Part shown: positions 41,722-51,178 of the stretch, one piece after another
Position numbering within the stretch: the stretch's first letter is position 1
How the letters are laid out: each line of letters opens with the position of its first letter
The notes under the pieces: model-generated
Told to the model about the DNA's origin: nothing
Seen by the model: the letters and a program-made list of their open reading frames with translations, nothing else
Databases searched by the model: none
Program-made: the position numbers and the translations under genes
NCBI GenBank assembly: GCA_945862435.1
Contig: CAMAXX010000008.1
Location: 1-64,000 of the forward strand
Origin: Pseudorhodobacter antarcticus
GTDB lineage: Bacteria; Pseudomonadota; Alphaproteobacteria; Rhodobacterales; Rhodobacteraceae
Direction: 5' to 3'
Length of the DNA: 64,000 nt

Positions 41722-42042
41722 ATGGCCCCCGCCCTAACACCCGACGAACGTTCCGCGCTGGTGCCGCCGCTTTTGGCGGCTGGTTGGGCACTAAACCAGG
41801 GCCGCGATGCCATCACCAAGCATCTGAAATTCAAGAATTTCTCACAAGCTTGGGCGGCAATGTCACGCATTGCCCTACTGGCCGAAGCGATGGATCATCA
41901 CCCCGAATGGGCCAATGTTTACAACCGCCTGGACATAACGCTGACAACCCACAGCGCTAATGGGCTTTCAGAATTGGACATTAAGATGGCCAGCAAGATC
42001 GACCAGATCGCCAGCGAAATGGGCGCCAGCGTTACAGTCTAA
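41722..42042 (+). CDS. Pterin-4a-carbinolamine dehydratase
   Basis: A 106-aa enzyme dehydrating 4a-hydroxytetrahydrobiopterin. The active-site histidines and family motif are visible in LAEAMDHHPEWANVYNRLDI and LTTHSANGLSELDIKMA. Its classical partner phenylalanine hydroxylase is not in the window. Orphan copies have been linked to molybdopterin-enzyme activity or general pterin recycling. It directly follows the FemAB-like gene. Confidence 0.92.
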   Translation: MAPALTPDERSALVPPLLAAGWALNQGRDAITKHLKFKNFSQAWAAMSRIALLAEAMDHHPEWANVYNRLDITLTTHSANGLSELDIKMASKIDQIASEMGASVTV

Positions 42043-42119
42043 AGTTGTAGCTATCTTCGCGCTTGGCATGATTCGGGTTTTATTGTATGTATTTTCGAAA
42101 CAATAAACGGGGCAGTAAC

Positions 42120-42821
42120 ATGTTGCAGCGACACGAGGATTGGTTTTCCTTTTTTGGCATATCGCAAAAGGACACCGACCGCGCAAAAAATCTGACCGAC
42201 ACAGCGATTGGCCCCTCGGCTGGCATGATGTCACACGGCGACTTTTACGCTTTGGCAGCAGCCTTGCTGCACCATAAGCCGACAGTGATTTTCGAAATTG
42301 GCACCTATATGGGCGTATCATCGAACTTTTTTCTGTCGCTTTTACCCAAAACCCAAGTGATTTCGATTGCGTTTATACCTGCGTCGCAACTTAGCCCCGA
42401 TATGGCATCTGCAGATTCTAATGCCGCCTATAACAATGATGACCTTAGCCTTGATCAGGTTGGATCGCTGGTCAGCAACGAAAATCGCCCGCGGTTTACA
42501 CAACTGATTGGGGATTCGCATACGATAGTTGCGCGCGATTTCGTGACGCGGCATGGAAAAATGGATTTCGTGTTTATTGATGGTGACCATTCCCGCGACG
42601 GTGTGGCGCAGGATACCGTTTTGGCCATGAACCTGATTGGCCCAAAGGGTGCAATTGGCTGGCACGATGCCAACCCAAAGCGCAGATACATCGGGTCTCG
42701 GTTGTTTTTAGAACAGGATTTAGAGGTTACCGCGCTTGCCACCGCCGACAATTACATCGGCGGTGTCGCTTTTTGGACGGAAAAGCTGGAAAAACGCCTG
42801 CTTTCCAAAGCTGCCGCCTAA
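42120..42821 (+). CDS. Class I SAM-dependent methyltransferase-like protein
   Basis: A 233-aa protein with a Rossmann-type SAM fold. The motif-I-like IFEIGTYMGVSSNFF is followed by MDFVFIDGDHSRDGVAQDT and GAIGWHDANPK, the pattern of Methyltransferase_24 proteins often found in sugar or polysaccharide pathways. ATG 42120 is preferred; ATG 42087 would add 11 residues. Both lack a strong ribosome site. Substrate unknown. A small hairpin covers its stop codon (42812-42827). Confidence 0.75.
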   Translation: MLQRHEDWFSFFGISQKDTDRAKNLTDTAIGPSAGMMSHGDFYALAAALLHHKPTVIFEIGTYMGVSSNFFLSLLPKTQVISIAFIPASQLSPDMASADSNAAYNNDDLSLDQVGSLVSNENRPRFTQLIGDSHTIVARDFVTRHGKMDFVFIDGDHSRDGVAQDTVLAMNLIGPKGAIGWHDANPKRRYIGSRLFLEQDLEVTALATADNYIGGVAFWTEKLEKRLLSKAAA

Positions 42822-42837
42822 GCGGCAAGTTGGCGGC

Positions 42838-43326
42838 TTAAATCGCAGCCAGCATCGCCTCGCCACCCGAAATCTCGCACTGGCCCGATTCATCGCCGTG
42901 ATGCATCACCTGCACCACGCCGTCCACCGCATATAAAGCATAGCGTTTCGAGCGGTGGTTCAGCCCAATATGGGGCAGGTGCAGCACCATATCGATAGCC
43001 TTAGTAAAGCTGCCATCGCTATCGCCTAAAAAGGTGATCCCCGCCTTGGCCCCGCCTGTGCCGTCAGCCCAAGCACCCAAGACAAAGGGATCGTTCACCG
43101 AAAGGCAAATAACCTCGTCCACGCCCTTGGCATCAAAGCCCGCTTTGGTGCGGATAAAGCTGGGCACATGTGCTGTCGTGCAGGTGCCAGTGTATGCCCC
43201 TGGCAGGCCGAAAATCACAACCTTGCGGCCCTTCAGCTTGGCTGCCAAATCCACCTGCTCGGGGCCTTTCGCGCCCATTTGCATCAGCTTTGCGTCAGGC
43301 AATTTCGCCCCTACTTGCAGTGTCAT
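42838..43326 (-). CDS. Peroxiredoxin (Prx5/redoxin family)
   Basis: Thiol peroxidase of 162 aa. The peroxidatic Cys lies in LPGAYTGTCTTAHVPSF, the Prx5-type active site, followed by FLGDSDGSFTKAID. It reduces hydroperoxides using thioredoxin or glutaredoxin. ATG 43326 follows aaagggcggcaag. A divergent flavoprotein gene starts 76 bp away. Confidence 0.94.
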   Translation of the reverse strand: MTLQVGAKLPDAKLMQMGAKGPEQVDLAAKLKGRKVVIFGLPGAYTGTCTTAHVPSFIRTKAGFDAKGVDEVICLSVNDPFVLGAWADGTGGAKAGITFLGDSDGSFTKAIDMVLHLPHIGLNHRSKRYALYAVDGVVQVMHHGDESGQCEISGGEAMLAAI

Positions 43327-43402
43327 CTTGCCGCCCTTTCGCGCATGTGTTTTGTCTGCGCCAGATATAGGGCTTGCGCCAGATAAGGCCATAGGGGGAA
43401 TG

Positions 43403-44608
43403 ATGAGCGGCATTGTTATTGTGGGCGCAGGCCAAGCGGGCGCAGCGTTGGCCGCTAAGACGCGGTCGCTGGGGTATGATGGCAGCATAACGATAATCGG
43501 CGGGGAAACCGCCCCCCCCTATCAGCGCCCGCCCCTGTCCAAAGCCTATTTGATGGGCGAAATGGAAGCGGATCGTTTGTGGCTGCGCAGCGCCGAATTT
43601 TATGCGGAAAACAAGATCGACTTGCGCCTTGGCCAGACTGTTTCGGCCATTGATCCTGCTGGCAAAATCATAACCATTGCGGGTCAGCCGTTGCCGTATG
43701 ACCATTTGGCGCTGACCACTGGGTCAACCCCGCGCCGCCTGCCTTCCGCGATTGGCGGGGCGCTGGCGGGGGTTTATACTGTGCGTAACTTGGCCGATGT
43801 CGATGCGATGAAACCCGAATTTGTGGCAGGCCGCAGTTTGGTGATTGTGGGGGGCGGCTATATTGGGCTAGAGGCCGCAGCCGTCGCCTGTAAGCTTGGG
43901 TTAAAGGTGCATGTCATTGAAATGGCCTCGCGTATTTTGCAGCGCGTCGCGGCCCCCGAAACATCGGCCTACATCGCGGCGATGCACCGCGCGCATGGGG
44001 TGGAAATACATGAAGGTACGGGGCTGGATCGCATTTTGGGCGATACCCGCGCGCAGGGCGTGCGCCTGACAGATGGGCGCGAGATTGCTGCCGATTTTGT
44101 GATTGTTGGCGTGGGGGTCACGCCCAATGCTGAATTGGCGCAGGCCGCTGGCCTGACCATCGACAACGGCATTGCAACGAACGATTTTAGCCGCACGTCA
44201 GACCCCGCCATTTGGGCCGCGGGCGATTGCGCGTCCTTCCCTTATCGGGGTGGGCGCATTCGGCTGGAATCGGTGGGCAACGCGATAGATCAGGCCGAGG
44301 CTGTTGCCGCCAATATCATGGGCGCAAACACGGCCTATGTGGCAAAGCCGTGGTTTTGGTCTGACCAATACGATTGCAAATTGCAAATCGCAGGGCTGAA
44401 CACGGGATATGACAATATCATAACGCGCGGGCCTGATGGCGAGGCGGTTTCCTTTTGGTATTTCCAAGGCGAGACGCTGCTGGCGGTGGATGCCATGAAC
44501 GATGCGCGCGGTTACATGGTGGGCAAGCGGCTGATTGAACAGGGAAAGTCCCCGTCCAAGGCTGATGTGGCCAATACGCAAATCCCCATCAAAGACCTTT
44601 TGAAGTGA
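43403..44608 (+). CDS. FAD-dependent ferredoxin/rhodocoxin reductase-type oxidoreductase
   Basis: Pyridine nucleotide-disulfide family reductase of 401 aa. The FAD motif IVIVGAGQAGAALAAK is at the N-terminus and PPYQRPPLSKAYLMG follows. The NAD(P) motif is VIVGGGYIGLEAAAVACKLG and the second FAD motif is AIWAAGDCA. The C-terminal FWSDQYDCKLQIAGL is typical of ferredoxin reductases serving cytochrome P450 or ring-hydroxylating systems. No P450 is nearby. AGGGGGA precedes ATG 43403. The frame extends upstream, but over the peroxiredoxin gene. Confidence 0.9.
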   Translation: MSGIVIVGAGQAGAALAAKTRSLGYDGSITIIGGETAPPYQRPPLSKAYLMGEMEADRLWLRSAEFYAENKIDLRLGQTVSAIDPAGKIITIAGQPLPYDHLALTTGSTPRRLPSAIGGALAGVYTVRNLADVDAMKPEFVAGRSLVIVGGGYIGLEAAAVACKLGLKVHVIEMASRILQRVAAPETSAYIAAMHRAHGVEIHEGTGLDRILGDTRAQGVRLTDGREIAADFVIVGVGVTPNAELAQAAGLTIDNGIATNDFSRTSDPAIWAAGDCASFPYRGGRIRLESVGNAIDQAEAVAANIMGANTAYVAKPWFWSDQYDCKLQIAGLNTGYDNIITRGPDGEAVSFWYFQGETLLAVDAMNDARGYMVGKRLIEQGKSPSKADVANTQIPIKDLLK

Positions 44609-45153
44609 GGATTATCGGCGGCGCATCGCGCGGCCTTAAACTGGCCGAAGTGGGCGCTGGCGATGCAGCCGCTCACCTGCGCCCCACGTCCGACCGCGTG
44701 CGCGAGGCGATCTTTAACCTGCTGATTAATGGCGGCTATGGCAGCCCAGTGCAGGGCGCGCGCGTGCTGGATGTTTTTGCAGGCACGGGCGCATTGGGTC
44801 TAGAGGCGCTTTCGCGCGGGGCGCAGCATGCCACATTTGTTGAGAATGGCCGCACCGCACTGGCGCTGCTGACGCGCAATATCGCGCTGATGCGGGCAGA
44901 GGCACGCACCACCCTGCTGCGCCAAGACGCTCTGCGCCCAGCGCCCGTTGGCCTGTATGATTTGGCATTTCTAGACCCGCCCTATGGTAAGGCAATGGGC
45001 GAAGCGGCCTTGCCGCCTTGGCTGCCGCACCTGACCGAAGACGCGCTGATTGTCTGGGAAGACAGCATAGCCCCCACCATCCCGCAGGGGCTGGAAAGCC
45101 TAGACCAGCGCCGCTATGGCGATACTTTGGTGACCATTCTGCGCAAGACCTAG
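44605..45153 (+). CDS. rsmD: 16S rRNA (guanine966-N2)-methyltransferase
   Basis: Methylates G966 of 16S rRNA; 182 aa. It starts with the family hallmark MRIIGGASRGLKLA and has LRPTSDRVREAIFNLL, SAM motif VLDVFAGTGALGLEALSRGA and catalytic FLDPPYGKA. The start is GTG at 44605, overlapping the previous stop by 4 bp. It converges on map with a 4-bp overlap of gene ends. Confidence 0.95.
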   Translation: MRIIGGASRGLKLAEVGAGDAAAHLRPTSDRVREAIFNLLINGGYGSPVQGARVLDVFAGTGALGLEALSRGAQHATFVENGRTALALLTRNIALMRAEARTTLLRQDALRPAPVGLYDLAFLDPPYGKAMGEAALPPWLPHLTEDALIVWEDSIAPTIPQGLESLDQRRYGDTLVTILRKT

Positions 45154-45971
45154 CTGAAAAACAGTCCCTTGGGCGAGGTTGTAAAAACCTCGCATCCTGT
45201 GGCGGTCACACCGATCGAATGTTCAAACTGCGCAGATAGGGATTTATCGCGGGTGATCGCTGTCCACTCATCCGCCAGCACTTTCGTCTCGGGCCTGCCC
45301 AAATTGATCATCGGCTCGATGGTAAAAAACATGCCCTCTTCCAGCACAGGCCCCGTGCCTGCACGCCCGTAATGCAGCACATTGGGCGGGGCGTGGAACA
45401 CGCGGCCCAGCCCGTGGCCACAAAAATCGCGCACAACCGAACAACGGTTTTCCTCGGCAAAGGATTGGATCGCAAAGCCGATGTCGCCAAAGGTATTGCC
45501 TGGTTTCACGACCGCAATGCCGCGCATCAGGCATTCATGCGTCACCTTAATCAACCGCTGCGCAAAGGGTTTAGCGCTGCCCGCCGTATACATGCGCGAT
45601 GTGTCGCCGAACCATCCATCAACAATCACCGTGACGTCGATGTTCAGAATGTCGCCCTCTTGGATCATATCCGATGAACGCCCCGGAACTTTACTGCCGG
45701 GAATACCATGACAGACCACATGGTTGACGGAAATACAGCTGGCGTGTTGGTATCCGCGATAGCCTATTGTGGCAGATACCACGCCCACGCGCGCAACTTC
45801 ATTGCGGATGAAATCATCCAAGGCGGCGGTGGTGACCCCTGCCACCACCAGCGGGCCGACATCATCCAAAATCTGCGCCGCTATTTGCCCTGCGGCGCGC
45901 ATCCCTGCAAAATCCGCATCTTCATAGATACGAATACCGTCTTTTGTTACGCGGCCCCGAAGATCGTCCAA
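45150..45971 (-). CDS. map: Methionine aminopeptidase, type I
   Basis: Removes N-terminal Met from nascent proteins; 273 aa. The five metal ligands are placed as in MetAP1: DILNIDVTVIVDGWFGDTSR (two Asp), CGHGLGRVFH (His), FTIEPMIN (Glu) and QFEHSIGVTATG (Glu). No ATG fits: the best start is TTG at 45971 with agagg seven bases upstream, giving MDDLRGRVTKDGIRIYED. The frame stays open to 46286, but that region overlaps the divergent cinA-type promoter. Confidence 0.92.
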   Translation of the reverse strand: MDDLRGRVTKDGIRIYEDADFAGMRAAGQIAAQILDDVGPLVVAGVTTAALDDFIRNEVARVGVVSATIGYRGYQHASCISVNHVVCHGIPGSKVPGRSSDMIQEGDILNIDVTVIVDGWFGDTSRMYTAGSAKPFAQRLIKVTHECLMRGIAVVKPGNTFGDIGFAIQSFAEENRCSVVRDFCGHGLGRVFHAPPNVLHYGRAGTGPVLEEGMFFTIEPMINLGRPETKVLADEWTAITRDKSLSAQFEHSIGVTATGCEVFTTSPKGLFFS

Positions 45972-46091
45972 CTCGCACCTCTGCTTTCGGCGCAAGATAA
46001 TGACAATGGCGGGGATTTGCCAGTGCCGCACGATTGCCCTTGCGAATATGTAATGAAACGTCACAAACATTGCTGAAAAGAGGAGAATGAG

Positions 46092-46814
46092 ATGACCAAC
46101 CCCACTGCCGCGATGCTGGTGATCGGCGACGAGATTTTGTCGGGCCGCACCCATGATGCCAATACGCATTTTCTGGCTGGGGCGCTGACGGGGCGCGGCA
46201 TAAATTTGCGCGAGGTGCGGGTGGTCGCCGATGAGCAAGAAGCAATTGTGGCAGCGGTCAATGCGCTTCGCGCGGCCTATACCCACCTGTTTACGTCAGG
46301 CGGCATTGGGCCAACGCATGATGATATCACCGCTGATGCCATCGCCGCCGCTTTTGGTGTTGGCATTTCGCACCGCGCTGATGCAATGGCCTTGCTGACC
46401 GCACATTACCAAAAAGTTGGCCACGAATTTAACGCATCGCGCCAGCGCATGGCGCGCATTCCCGATGGCGCGGTGCTGATTGATAACCCTGTCTCTATAG
46501 CGCCCGGGTTTTCGGTGGAAAATGTGCATGTGATGGCAGGGGTCCCGTCGATCTTTCAGGCCATGGTAGCCTCGGTGCTGCCGACACTGACAGGCGGCGC
46601 GCCGCTGCTGTCGGACAGCCTGCGCGTGATGACGGGTGAGGGAGATATTGCCGCCCCATTTGGCGCGATTGCCGCGCGCTATCCTGATCTGTCGATGGGG
46701 TCCTATCCCTTTGTGCGCGATGGGGCGCAGGGCACAAATTTGGTCGTGCGCGGCACGGACGCTGGCCAAATCGCCGCCGCGATGGCGGAGTTAACCGCAG
46801 CCTTTGCCAGATGA
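46092..46814 (+). CDS. CinA-type/molybdopterin-binding domain protein
   Basis: A 240-aa MoCF-biosynthesis-fold protein like the N-terminal domain of CinA. It has AAMLVIGDEILSGRTHDANT, LFTSGGIGPTHDDITADAIA and VHVMAGVPSIFQAM. The C-terminal pyridine nucleotide deamidase part of CinA is absent. Related proteins act in NAD-derivative salvage or ADP-ribose hydrolysis. AGAGGAG six bases upstream marks the start. It overlaps the GNAT gene by ATGA. Confidence 0.92.
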   Translation: MTNPTAAMLVIGDEILSGRTHDANTHFLAGALTGRGINLREVRVVADEQEAIVAAVNALRAAYTHLFTSGGIGPTHDDITADAIAAAFGVGISHRADAMALLTAHYQKVGHEFNASRQRMARIPDGAVLIDNPVSIAPGFSVENVHVMAGVPSIFQAMVASVLPTLTGGAPLLSDSLRVMTGEGDIAAPFGAIAARYPDLSMGSYPFVRDGAQGTNLVVRGTDAGQIAAAMAELTAAFAR

Positions 46815-47545
46815 TACTTGCCGATGTCGTTCAGGCCACATGGCCGCCTGCCCGCAGCTTTGACACGGGCCCGTTTACCTTGCGGGATGGGGCGGGCGGG
46901 GGCAAGCGCGTGTCAGCGGCCTGTGTGAACGCGCCCTTTACGGACGCGAATTTAGATGCGGCCGAAGACGCGATGCGCGCGATGGGCCAGTCTCCGCTGT
47001 TTGCGATTTGGCCAGATCGGGGCGATTTTGGGCTGGACGACGCTTTATCGCAACGGGGGTATCAGACCGTTGACCCTGTGGTTGGCTATGGCGCAGATGC
47101 CCAAGACATCATGCGCCTTGATACGGATATTTCACATACCTACCCACATTGGCCACCGCTTGCCATCGCCCGCGAAGTTTGGGCGGCGGCAGGTATAGGC
47201 ACCGCGCGTCTGCAGATTATGGCCCGCGCTGCTGGCCCCAAAACTGCAATTTTGGTGCGCCGCGACGATCATCCTGCGGGGATGTGTTTTGTGGCAATCG
47301 CACAGGGCCATGCCATGATCCACGCGCTAGAAGTGCAGCCAGAGCATCGCCGCAACGGTCTTGCGCAAAGGTTGATCCACCGCGCCGCTTTATGGGCAAC
47401 TGGGATGGGCGCGGCGCGTCTGTCTTTGGTTGTGACACGCGCAAACGCCCCTGCCCGCGCGCTGTATGCGCGCATGGGCATGGCAGAGGTCGGCCAGTAT
47501 CATTATCGCGCGGCAGGCGCGTTATTGCAAAACGGGCATGTCTGA
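46811..47545 (+). CDS. GNAT-family N-acetyltransferase
   Basis: A 244-aa acetyltransferase. The C-terminal half carries the acetyl-CoA-binding motif (HALEVQPEHRRNGLAQRLI) and the LVVTRANAPARALYARMGM segment. The N-terminal half is a divergent second GNAT-like unit. Substrate unknown. Start overlaps the CinA-type stop (ATGA). Its 3' end overlaps the convergent LysR gene by 24 bp. Confidence 0.88.
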   Translation: MILADVVQATWPPARSFDTGPFTLRDGAGGGKRVSAACVNAPFTDANLDAAEDAMRAMGQSPLFAIWPDRGDFGLDDALSQRGYQTVDPVVGYGADAQDIMRLDTDISHTYPHWPPLAIAREVWAAAGIGTARLQIMARAAGPKTAILVRRDDHPAGMCFVAIAQGHAMIHALEVQPEHRRNGLAQRLIHRAALWATGMGAARLSLVVTRANAPARALYARMGMAEVGQYHYRAAGALLQNGHV

Positions 47546-48424
47546 AAAGCGCCGCGCCAAAAAGTCGATAAAGGCGCGCACTTTGGGCTGGGTGAACCGC
47601 CCAGGGGGATAGACCGCATAAATCCCGCTTGGGTCGGCTGGCAGGTTAGCAATCGCTTCTTGCACCAAGCCATCGCGCAAGGCCTCGGCGCACAGGAAGT
47701 GTGGCAAGTACGCAATGCCAAGTCCCGAAACGGCCGCATTCATCAGCGATTGACCATCATTCATCGTCAGCCAACCCGCCGAGCGGATCACCCGCTTTTC
47801 GCCTGACGGCGAGGTGATTCGCCAAAAATTACCATTTGCTTGGTTAGAATAGTGCAGCAAACGGTGCTCATTCAAATCTTCCAGCCGCATTGGGCGGCCA
47901 TGTTTTTGAAAATAGGTCGGGCTCGCGATCAGGCGGTAGGCAGTTTCGGTCAACTTGCGCGCCCGCATCGAACTGTCTTCCAAATCGCCAATGCGAATCG
48001 CCATGTCAAAACCCTCGGAAATCAGTTCAACAAAGCGGTTGTTCAGGACCATATTCACAGTGACATCGGGATATTCAGACAAAAAGTCGCCCAATATAGG
48101 CGAGAGTAAATTCGACCCGAAATCAGTTGCCACAGAAATGCGCAGCCGCCCCGAAGGCGCCGATTGCATCGAGGTGACCAAAGCATCAGCATCGCCTGCA
48201 TCGTTCAAAACACGGCGGGCGCGGTCGTAATAGGCAAGGCCAATTTCTGTGGGGCTGACGCGGCGTGTGGTGCGGTTCAAAAGCCGCGCACCCAGACGCG
48301 CCTCTAGCGCCGAGACGTGTTTAGAAACAGCAGATTTAGAAATTCCCATCTTTTTGGCAGCGTCTGTAAACCCGCCTTGGTCAACAACGGTCGCAAACGC
48401 TTCCATTTCTGTGAGTCTGTCCAT
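47522..48424 (-). CDS. LysR-family transcriptional regulator
   Basis: A 300-aa LysR regulator. The N-terminal winged helix (MEAFATVVDQGGFTDAAKKM, ISKSAVSKHVSALEARLGARLLNRTTR) is followed by a substrate-binding domain in the CrgA/DmlR-like subgroup (GRLRISVATDFGSNLLSPIL, DMAIRIGDL). ATG 48424 (MDRLTEMEAF) gives the family length; the longer frame adds 18 residues. It is divergent from ilvD across 332 bp. Target genes unknown. Confidence 0.91.
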   Translation of the reverse strand: MDRLTEMEAFATVVDQGGFTDAAKKMGISKSAVSKHVSALEARLGARLLNRTTRRVSPTEIGLAYYDRARRVLNDAGDADALVTSMQSAPSGRLRISVATDFGSNLLSPILGDFLSEYPDVTVNMVLNNRFVELISEGFDMAIRIGDLEDSSMRARKLTETAYRLIASPTYFQKHGRPMRLEDLNEHRLLHYSNQANGNFWRITSPSGEKRVIRSAGWLTMNDGQSLMNAAVSGLGIAYLPHFLCAEALRDGLVQEAIANLPADPSGIYAVYPPGRFTQPKVRAFIDFLARRFSDMPVLQ

Positions 48425-48756
48425 TATGATCGTAATCCCCAAATCGCGTGGTAGTAACTTTGTTTCGGTTTGCCACACAATTAGGGCATAGCTTGGGCGG
48501 GTCTGTGGCGGGGAAAGGGTGAGTTTGTGGTCAATTTGGCGGGGCGGGCGGCAGAATCGCGCTGTTTATGCATATTCTGGCAACAGTCGCCGCATTACAG
48601 CCGCAAGTATTGCCAAAGGGTTAACAATCACTGACCCATCCCGCGCAACAATACCGTATCGGATATGCGCAACAAATATGCATGCAGCGCAGCAAGCGGC
48701 TTGCGGCGCGGGCTTTGGGCCTTTATCCCTTTTGCAACTGAACAAGGGATACGACC
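48425..48756. other. Intergenic region between lysR and ilvD
   Basis: It contains the promoters of both genes. A short hairpin (gcaag-cgg-cttgc, near 48690) lies in the ilvD leader. A GTG-started ORF runs through into ilvD in another frame but shows no leader-peptide run of branched-chain codons. No other gene is supported. Confidence 0.4.
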
Positions 48757-50493
48757 ATGACGATCAACACCCGTTTTGACAAATCCAAGCTTCCCTCGCG
48801 CCATGTGACCGAAGGGCCAGCCCGCGCGCCGCATCGCAGCTATTTCTATGCGATGGGCATCACCGAGGAAGAGATACATCAGCCTTGGGTGGGCGTGGCG
48901 ACATGCTGGAACGAAGCAGCACCCTGCAACATCTCGCTGAACCGTCAGGCGCAGATTGTGAAACATGGCGTGAAAAAGGGCGGCGGCACCCCGCGCGAGT
49001 TTACCACCATCACCGTGACAGATGGTATCGCGATGGGACATGAGGGGATGCGCTCGTCCCTCGCCTCGCGCGATGCGATTGCCGATACGGTGGAACTAAC
49101 GATGCGTGGCCATTGCTATGACGCGCTGGTCGGCCTTGCGGGCTGCGATAAGTCGCTACCAGGCATGATGATGGCCATGGTGCGCCTGAACGTGCCATCA
49201 GTGTTTATCTATGGCGGATCGATCCTGCCAGGCCGCCTGAACGGCAAAGACGTGACAGTGCAGGACGTGTTCGAAGCGGTGGGCCGCCTGCAAGCGGGCG
49301 ATTATTCCGAAGCAGAGCTTGCCATTCTGGAACGCGTGGCTTGCCCATCATCTGGGGCGTGCGGTGCGCAATACACCGCCAACACCATGGCCTGCGTGTC
49401 CGAAGCTATTGGCCTTGCGCTGCTGAATTCGTCGGGCGCGCCTGCCCCGTATGAATCGCGCGATCAGTATGGCGAGGCATCGGGTGTGGCTGTAATGAAC
49501 CTGATTGAAAAGAACATTCGCGCGCGCGATATCGTTACGCGCAAGTCGCTGGAAAATGCCGCTCGCGTGGTGGCCTGCACCGGCGGCTCTACCAATGCAG
49601 CCCTGCATCTGCCGGCGATTGCGCATGAGGCAGGAATTGATTTTGATCTGTTCGATGTGACCGACATCATGCGCGATACGCCTTATTTCGTCGATCTGCG
49701 GCCAGGTGGGAAATATGTGGCCAAAGACCTTTACGAGGTGGGCGGCGTGCCGATTGTGTTGAAGGAACTGATGAAAGCGGGCTTGATACACGAGGATTGC
49801 ATCACCGCATCTGGCCGCACGATTGGCGAAGAGCTATCAGAAATTGTGGGCGATGCTGATGGCCGCGTCATCTATCCTGTTGCAACGCCCATCACGGCCA
49901 CGGGCGGCGTTGTCGGCCTGAAGGGCAATCTTGCGCCAGAAGGTGCAATAGTCAAAGTCGCGGGCATGACGCCTGCAGAACAAGTCTTTACTGGCCCTGC
50001 CCGTGTGTTTGAATGCGAAGAAGATGCTTTCGAGGCGGTAAAACAACGCGCCTATAACGAGGGCGAAGTGATTGTGATCCGCAACGAAGGCCCCGCGGGT
50101 GGCCCCGGCATGCGCGAGATGCTGTCCACCACCGCCGCACTGTCCGGCCAAGGCATGGGCAAAAAGGTGGCGCTGATTACCGACGGCCGTTTTTCGGGGG
50201 CGACGCGCGGGTTTTGCGTGGGCCATGTTGGGCCAGAGGCAGCACATGGCGGCCCCATCGCCCTGCTGCAAAACGGCGATATTATTTCGCTGAACGCCAT
50301 TACGGGCGAACTTTCTGTCGCCCTCACAGACGCAGAACTGACCCAGCGCCGTGCAAACTGGAAAGGCCCGCGCCCAACCCAATATGCCACAGGGGCAATT
50401 TGGAAATTCGCCAAACTTGTTGGCGGCGCACGCTTTGGCGCTGTCACCCATCCTGGTGCAAAGGCCGAAGCCCATGTCTATATGGACCAATAG
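48757..50493 (+). CDS. ilvD: Dihydroxy-acid dehydratase
   Basis: Fe-S dehydratase of isoleucine, valine and leucine biosynthesis; 578 aa, normal length. It has [13 protein letters not shown] (cluster Cys), [31 protein letters not shown] and the C-terminal [26 protein letters not shown] precedes the ATG. The short-chain family type matches the bacterial biosynthetic enzyme rather than sugar-acid dehydratases. The small lipoprotein gene overlaps its 3' end by 20 bp. Confidence 0.96.
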   Translation: MTINTRFDKSKLPSRHVTEGPARAPHRSYFYAMGITEEEIHQPWVGVATCWNEAAPCNISLNRQAQIVKHGVKKGGGTPREFTTITVTDGIAMGHEGMRSSLASRDAIADTVELTMRGHCYDALVGLAGCDKSLPGMMMAMVRLNVPSVFIYGGSILPGRLNGKDVTVQDVFEAVGRLQAGDYSEAELAILERVACPSSGACGAQYTANTMACVSEAIGLALLNSSGAPAPYESRDQYGEASGVAVMNLIEKNIRARDIVTRKSLENAARVVACTGGSTNAALHLPAIAHEAGIDFDLFDVTDIMRDTPYFVDLRPGGKYVAKDLYEVGGVPIVLKELMKAGLIHEDCITASGRTIGEELSEIVGDADGRVIYPVATPITATGGVVGLKGNLAPEGAIVKVAGMTPAEQVFTGPARVFECEEDAFEAVKQRAYNEGEVIVIRNEGPAGGPGMREMLSTTAALSGQGMGKKVALITDGRFSGATRGFCVGHVGPEAAHGGPIALLQNGDIISLNAITGELSVALTDAELTQRRANWKGPRPTQYATGAIWKFAKLVGGARFGAVTHPGAKAEAHVYMDQ

Positions 50494-51178
50494 CGCGCTG
50501 GCGCTGGCCTGTGCGGGCCTGACGGCCTGTGCGGGTTTGGATATAGGAACGACCCAGCCTCGCAGCATTATTGTGCAGGGCGGAGATATCAAGGTGGCGG
50601 CACCTGCTGGCTATTGCGCCAATCCGCAGGCCAGCACCGATGGTGCCGGCAGCGCCGTTGTGCTGATGGGGCGCTGTTCGGCCACATCCAGCGCAACACC
50701 CGCCGTAATCACGGCCAGCGTGGGCGCTTCGGGGTCTGGCGCGGCGCTGGATGCTGGGCCAGTGGCGCTGACGCGGTTCTTTACCTCGGATCAAGGGCGC
50801 GGGATGCTCGCCTCTACTGGGAATCCTGCGGATGCCGTGGTCACCTCGTCCGAAACCGAAGACGCGGCCGTGCTGCTGCGGATCAAGGATGCCAATTTAG
50901 GCGAATACTGGCGGGCTATTCTGGCATTAAAGGGGCGGCTTGTTATGCTATCTGCCATGGGGGCCGAAAGCGTTGTATTGCCACCTGAACAAGGCCGCGC
51001 GCTGCTGTCCAAATCCATGGCAGTCCTGCGCAGTGCGAACCCCGACAAAACAGCGCCAGCGGTCGGCCTTGCAGGGCTGTTTGCTGCATCCAAAACCCCC
51101 GCCGCACCCGTGATCGAGGTTTTGACCCCACCCGAGGGCAGCCTGCGACCTAAGCCGCGCGTTCCCAGTGCTGGATGA
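50474..51178 (+). CDS. Small lipoprotein of unknown function
   Basis: A 234-aa protein starting [21 protein letters not shown], a lipoprotein signal with a lipobox ending at Cys 19. The mature part has no recognised domain. It contains [16 protein letters not shown] and [19 protein letters not shown], possibly a disulfide pair, and a proline-rich tail. It starts within the last codons of ilvD (20-bp overlap) and its end overlaps the convergent acyl-CoA synthetase gene by 29 bp. Function unknown. Confidence 0.75.
   Translation: MSIWTNSALALACAGLTACAGLDIGTTQPRSIIVQGGDIKVAAPAGYCANPQASTDGAGSAVVLMGRCSATSSATPAVITASVGASGSGAALDAGPVALTRFFTSDQGRGMLASTGNPADAVVTSSETEDAAVLLRIKDANLGEYWRAILALKGRLVMLSAMGAESVVLPPEQGRALLSKSMAVLRSANPDKTAPAVGLAGLFAASKTPAAPVIEVLTPPEGSLRPKPRVPSAG

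Noticed and set aside
43034..43402. N-terminal extension of the ferredoxin-reductase-type protein
   Set aside because: The extension runs antisense to the peroxiredoxin gene, while AGGGGGA and a canonical FAD-binding N-terminus mark the start at 43403.
48519..48779. Possible attenuator leader peptide before ilvD
   Set aside because: The frame has no run of Leu, Ile or Val codons, overlaps the ilvD start, and no terminator/antiterminator pair with a T tract is visible.
49837..50592. A 251-codon minus-strand frame opposite ilvD
   Set aside because: It shadows ilvD codon structure and has no domain, ribosome site or conserved motif.
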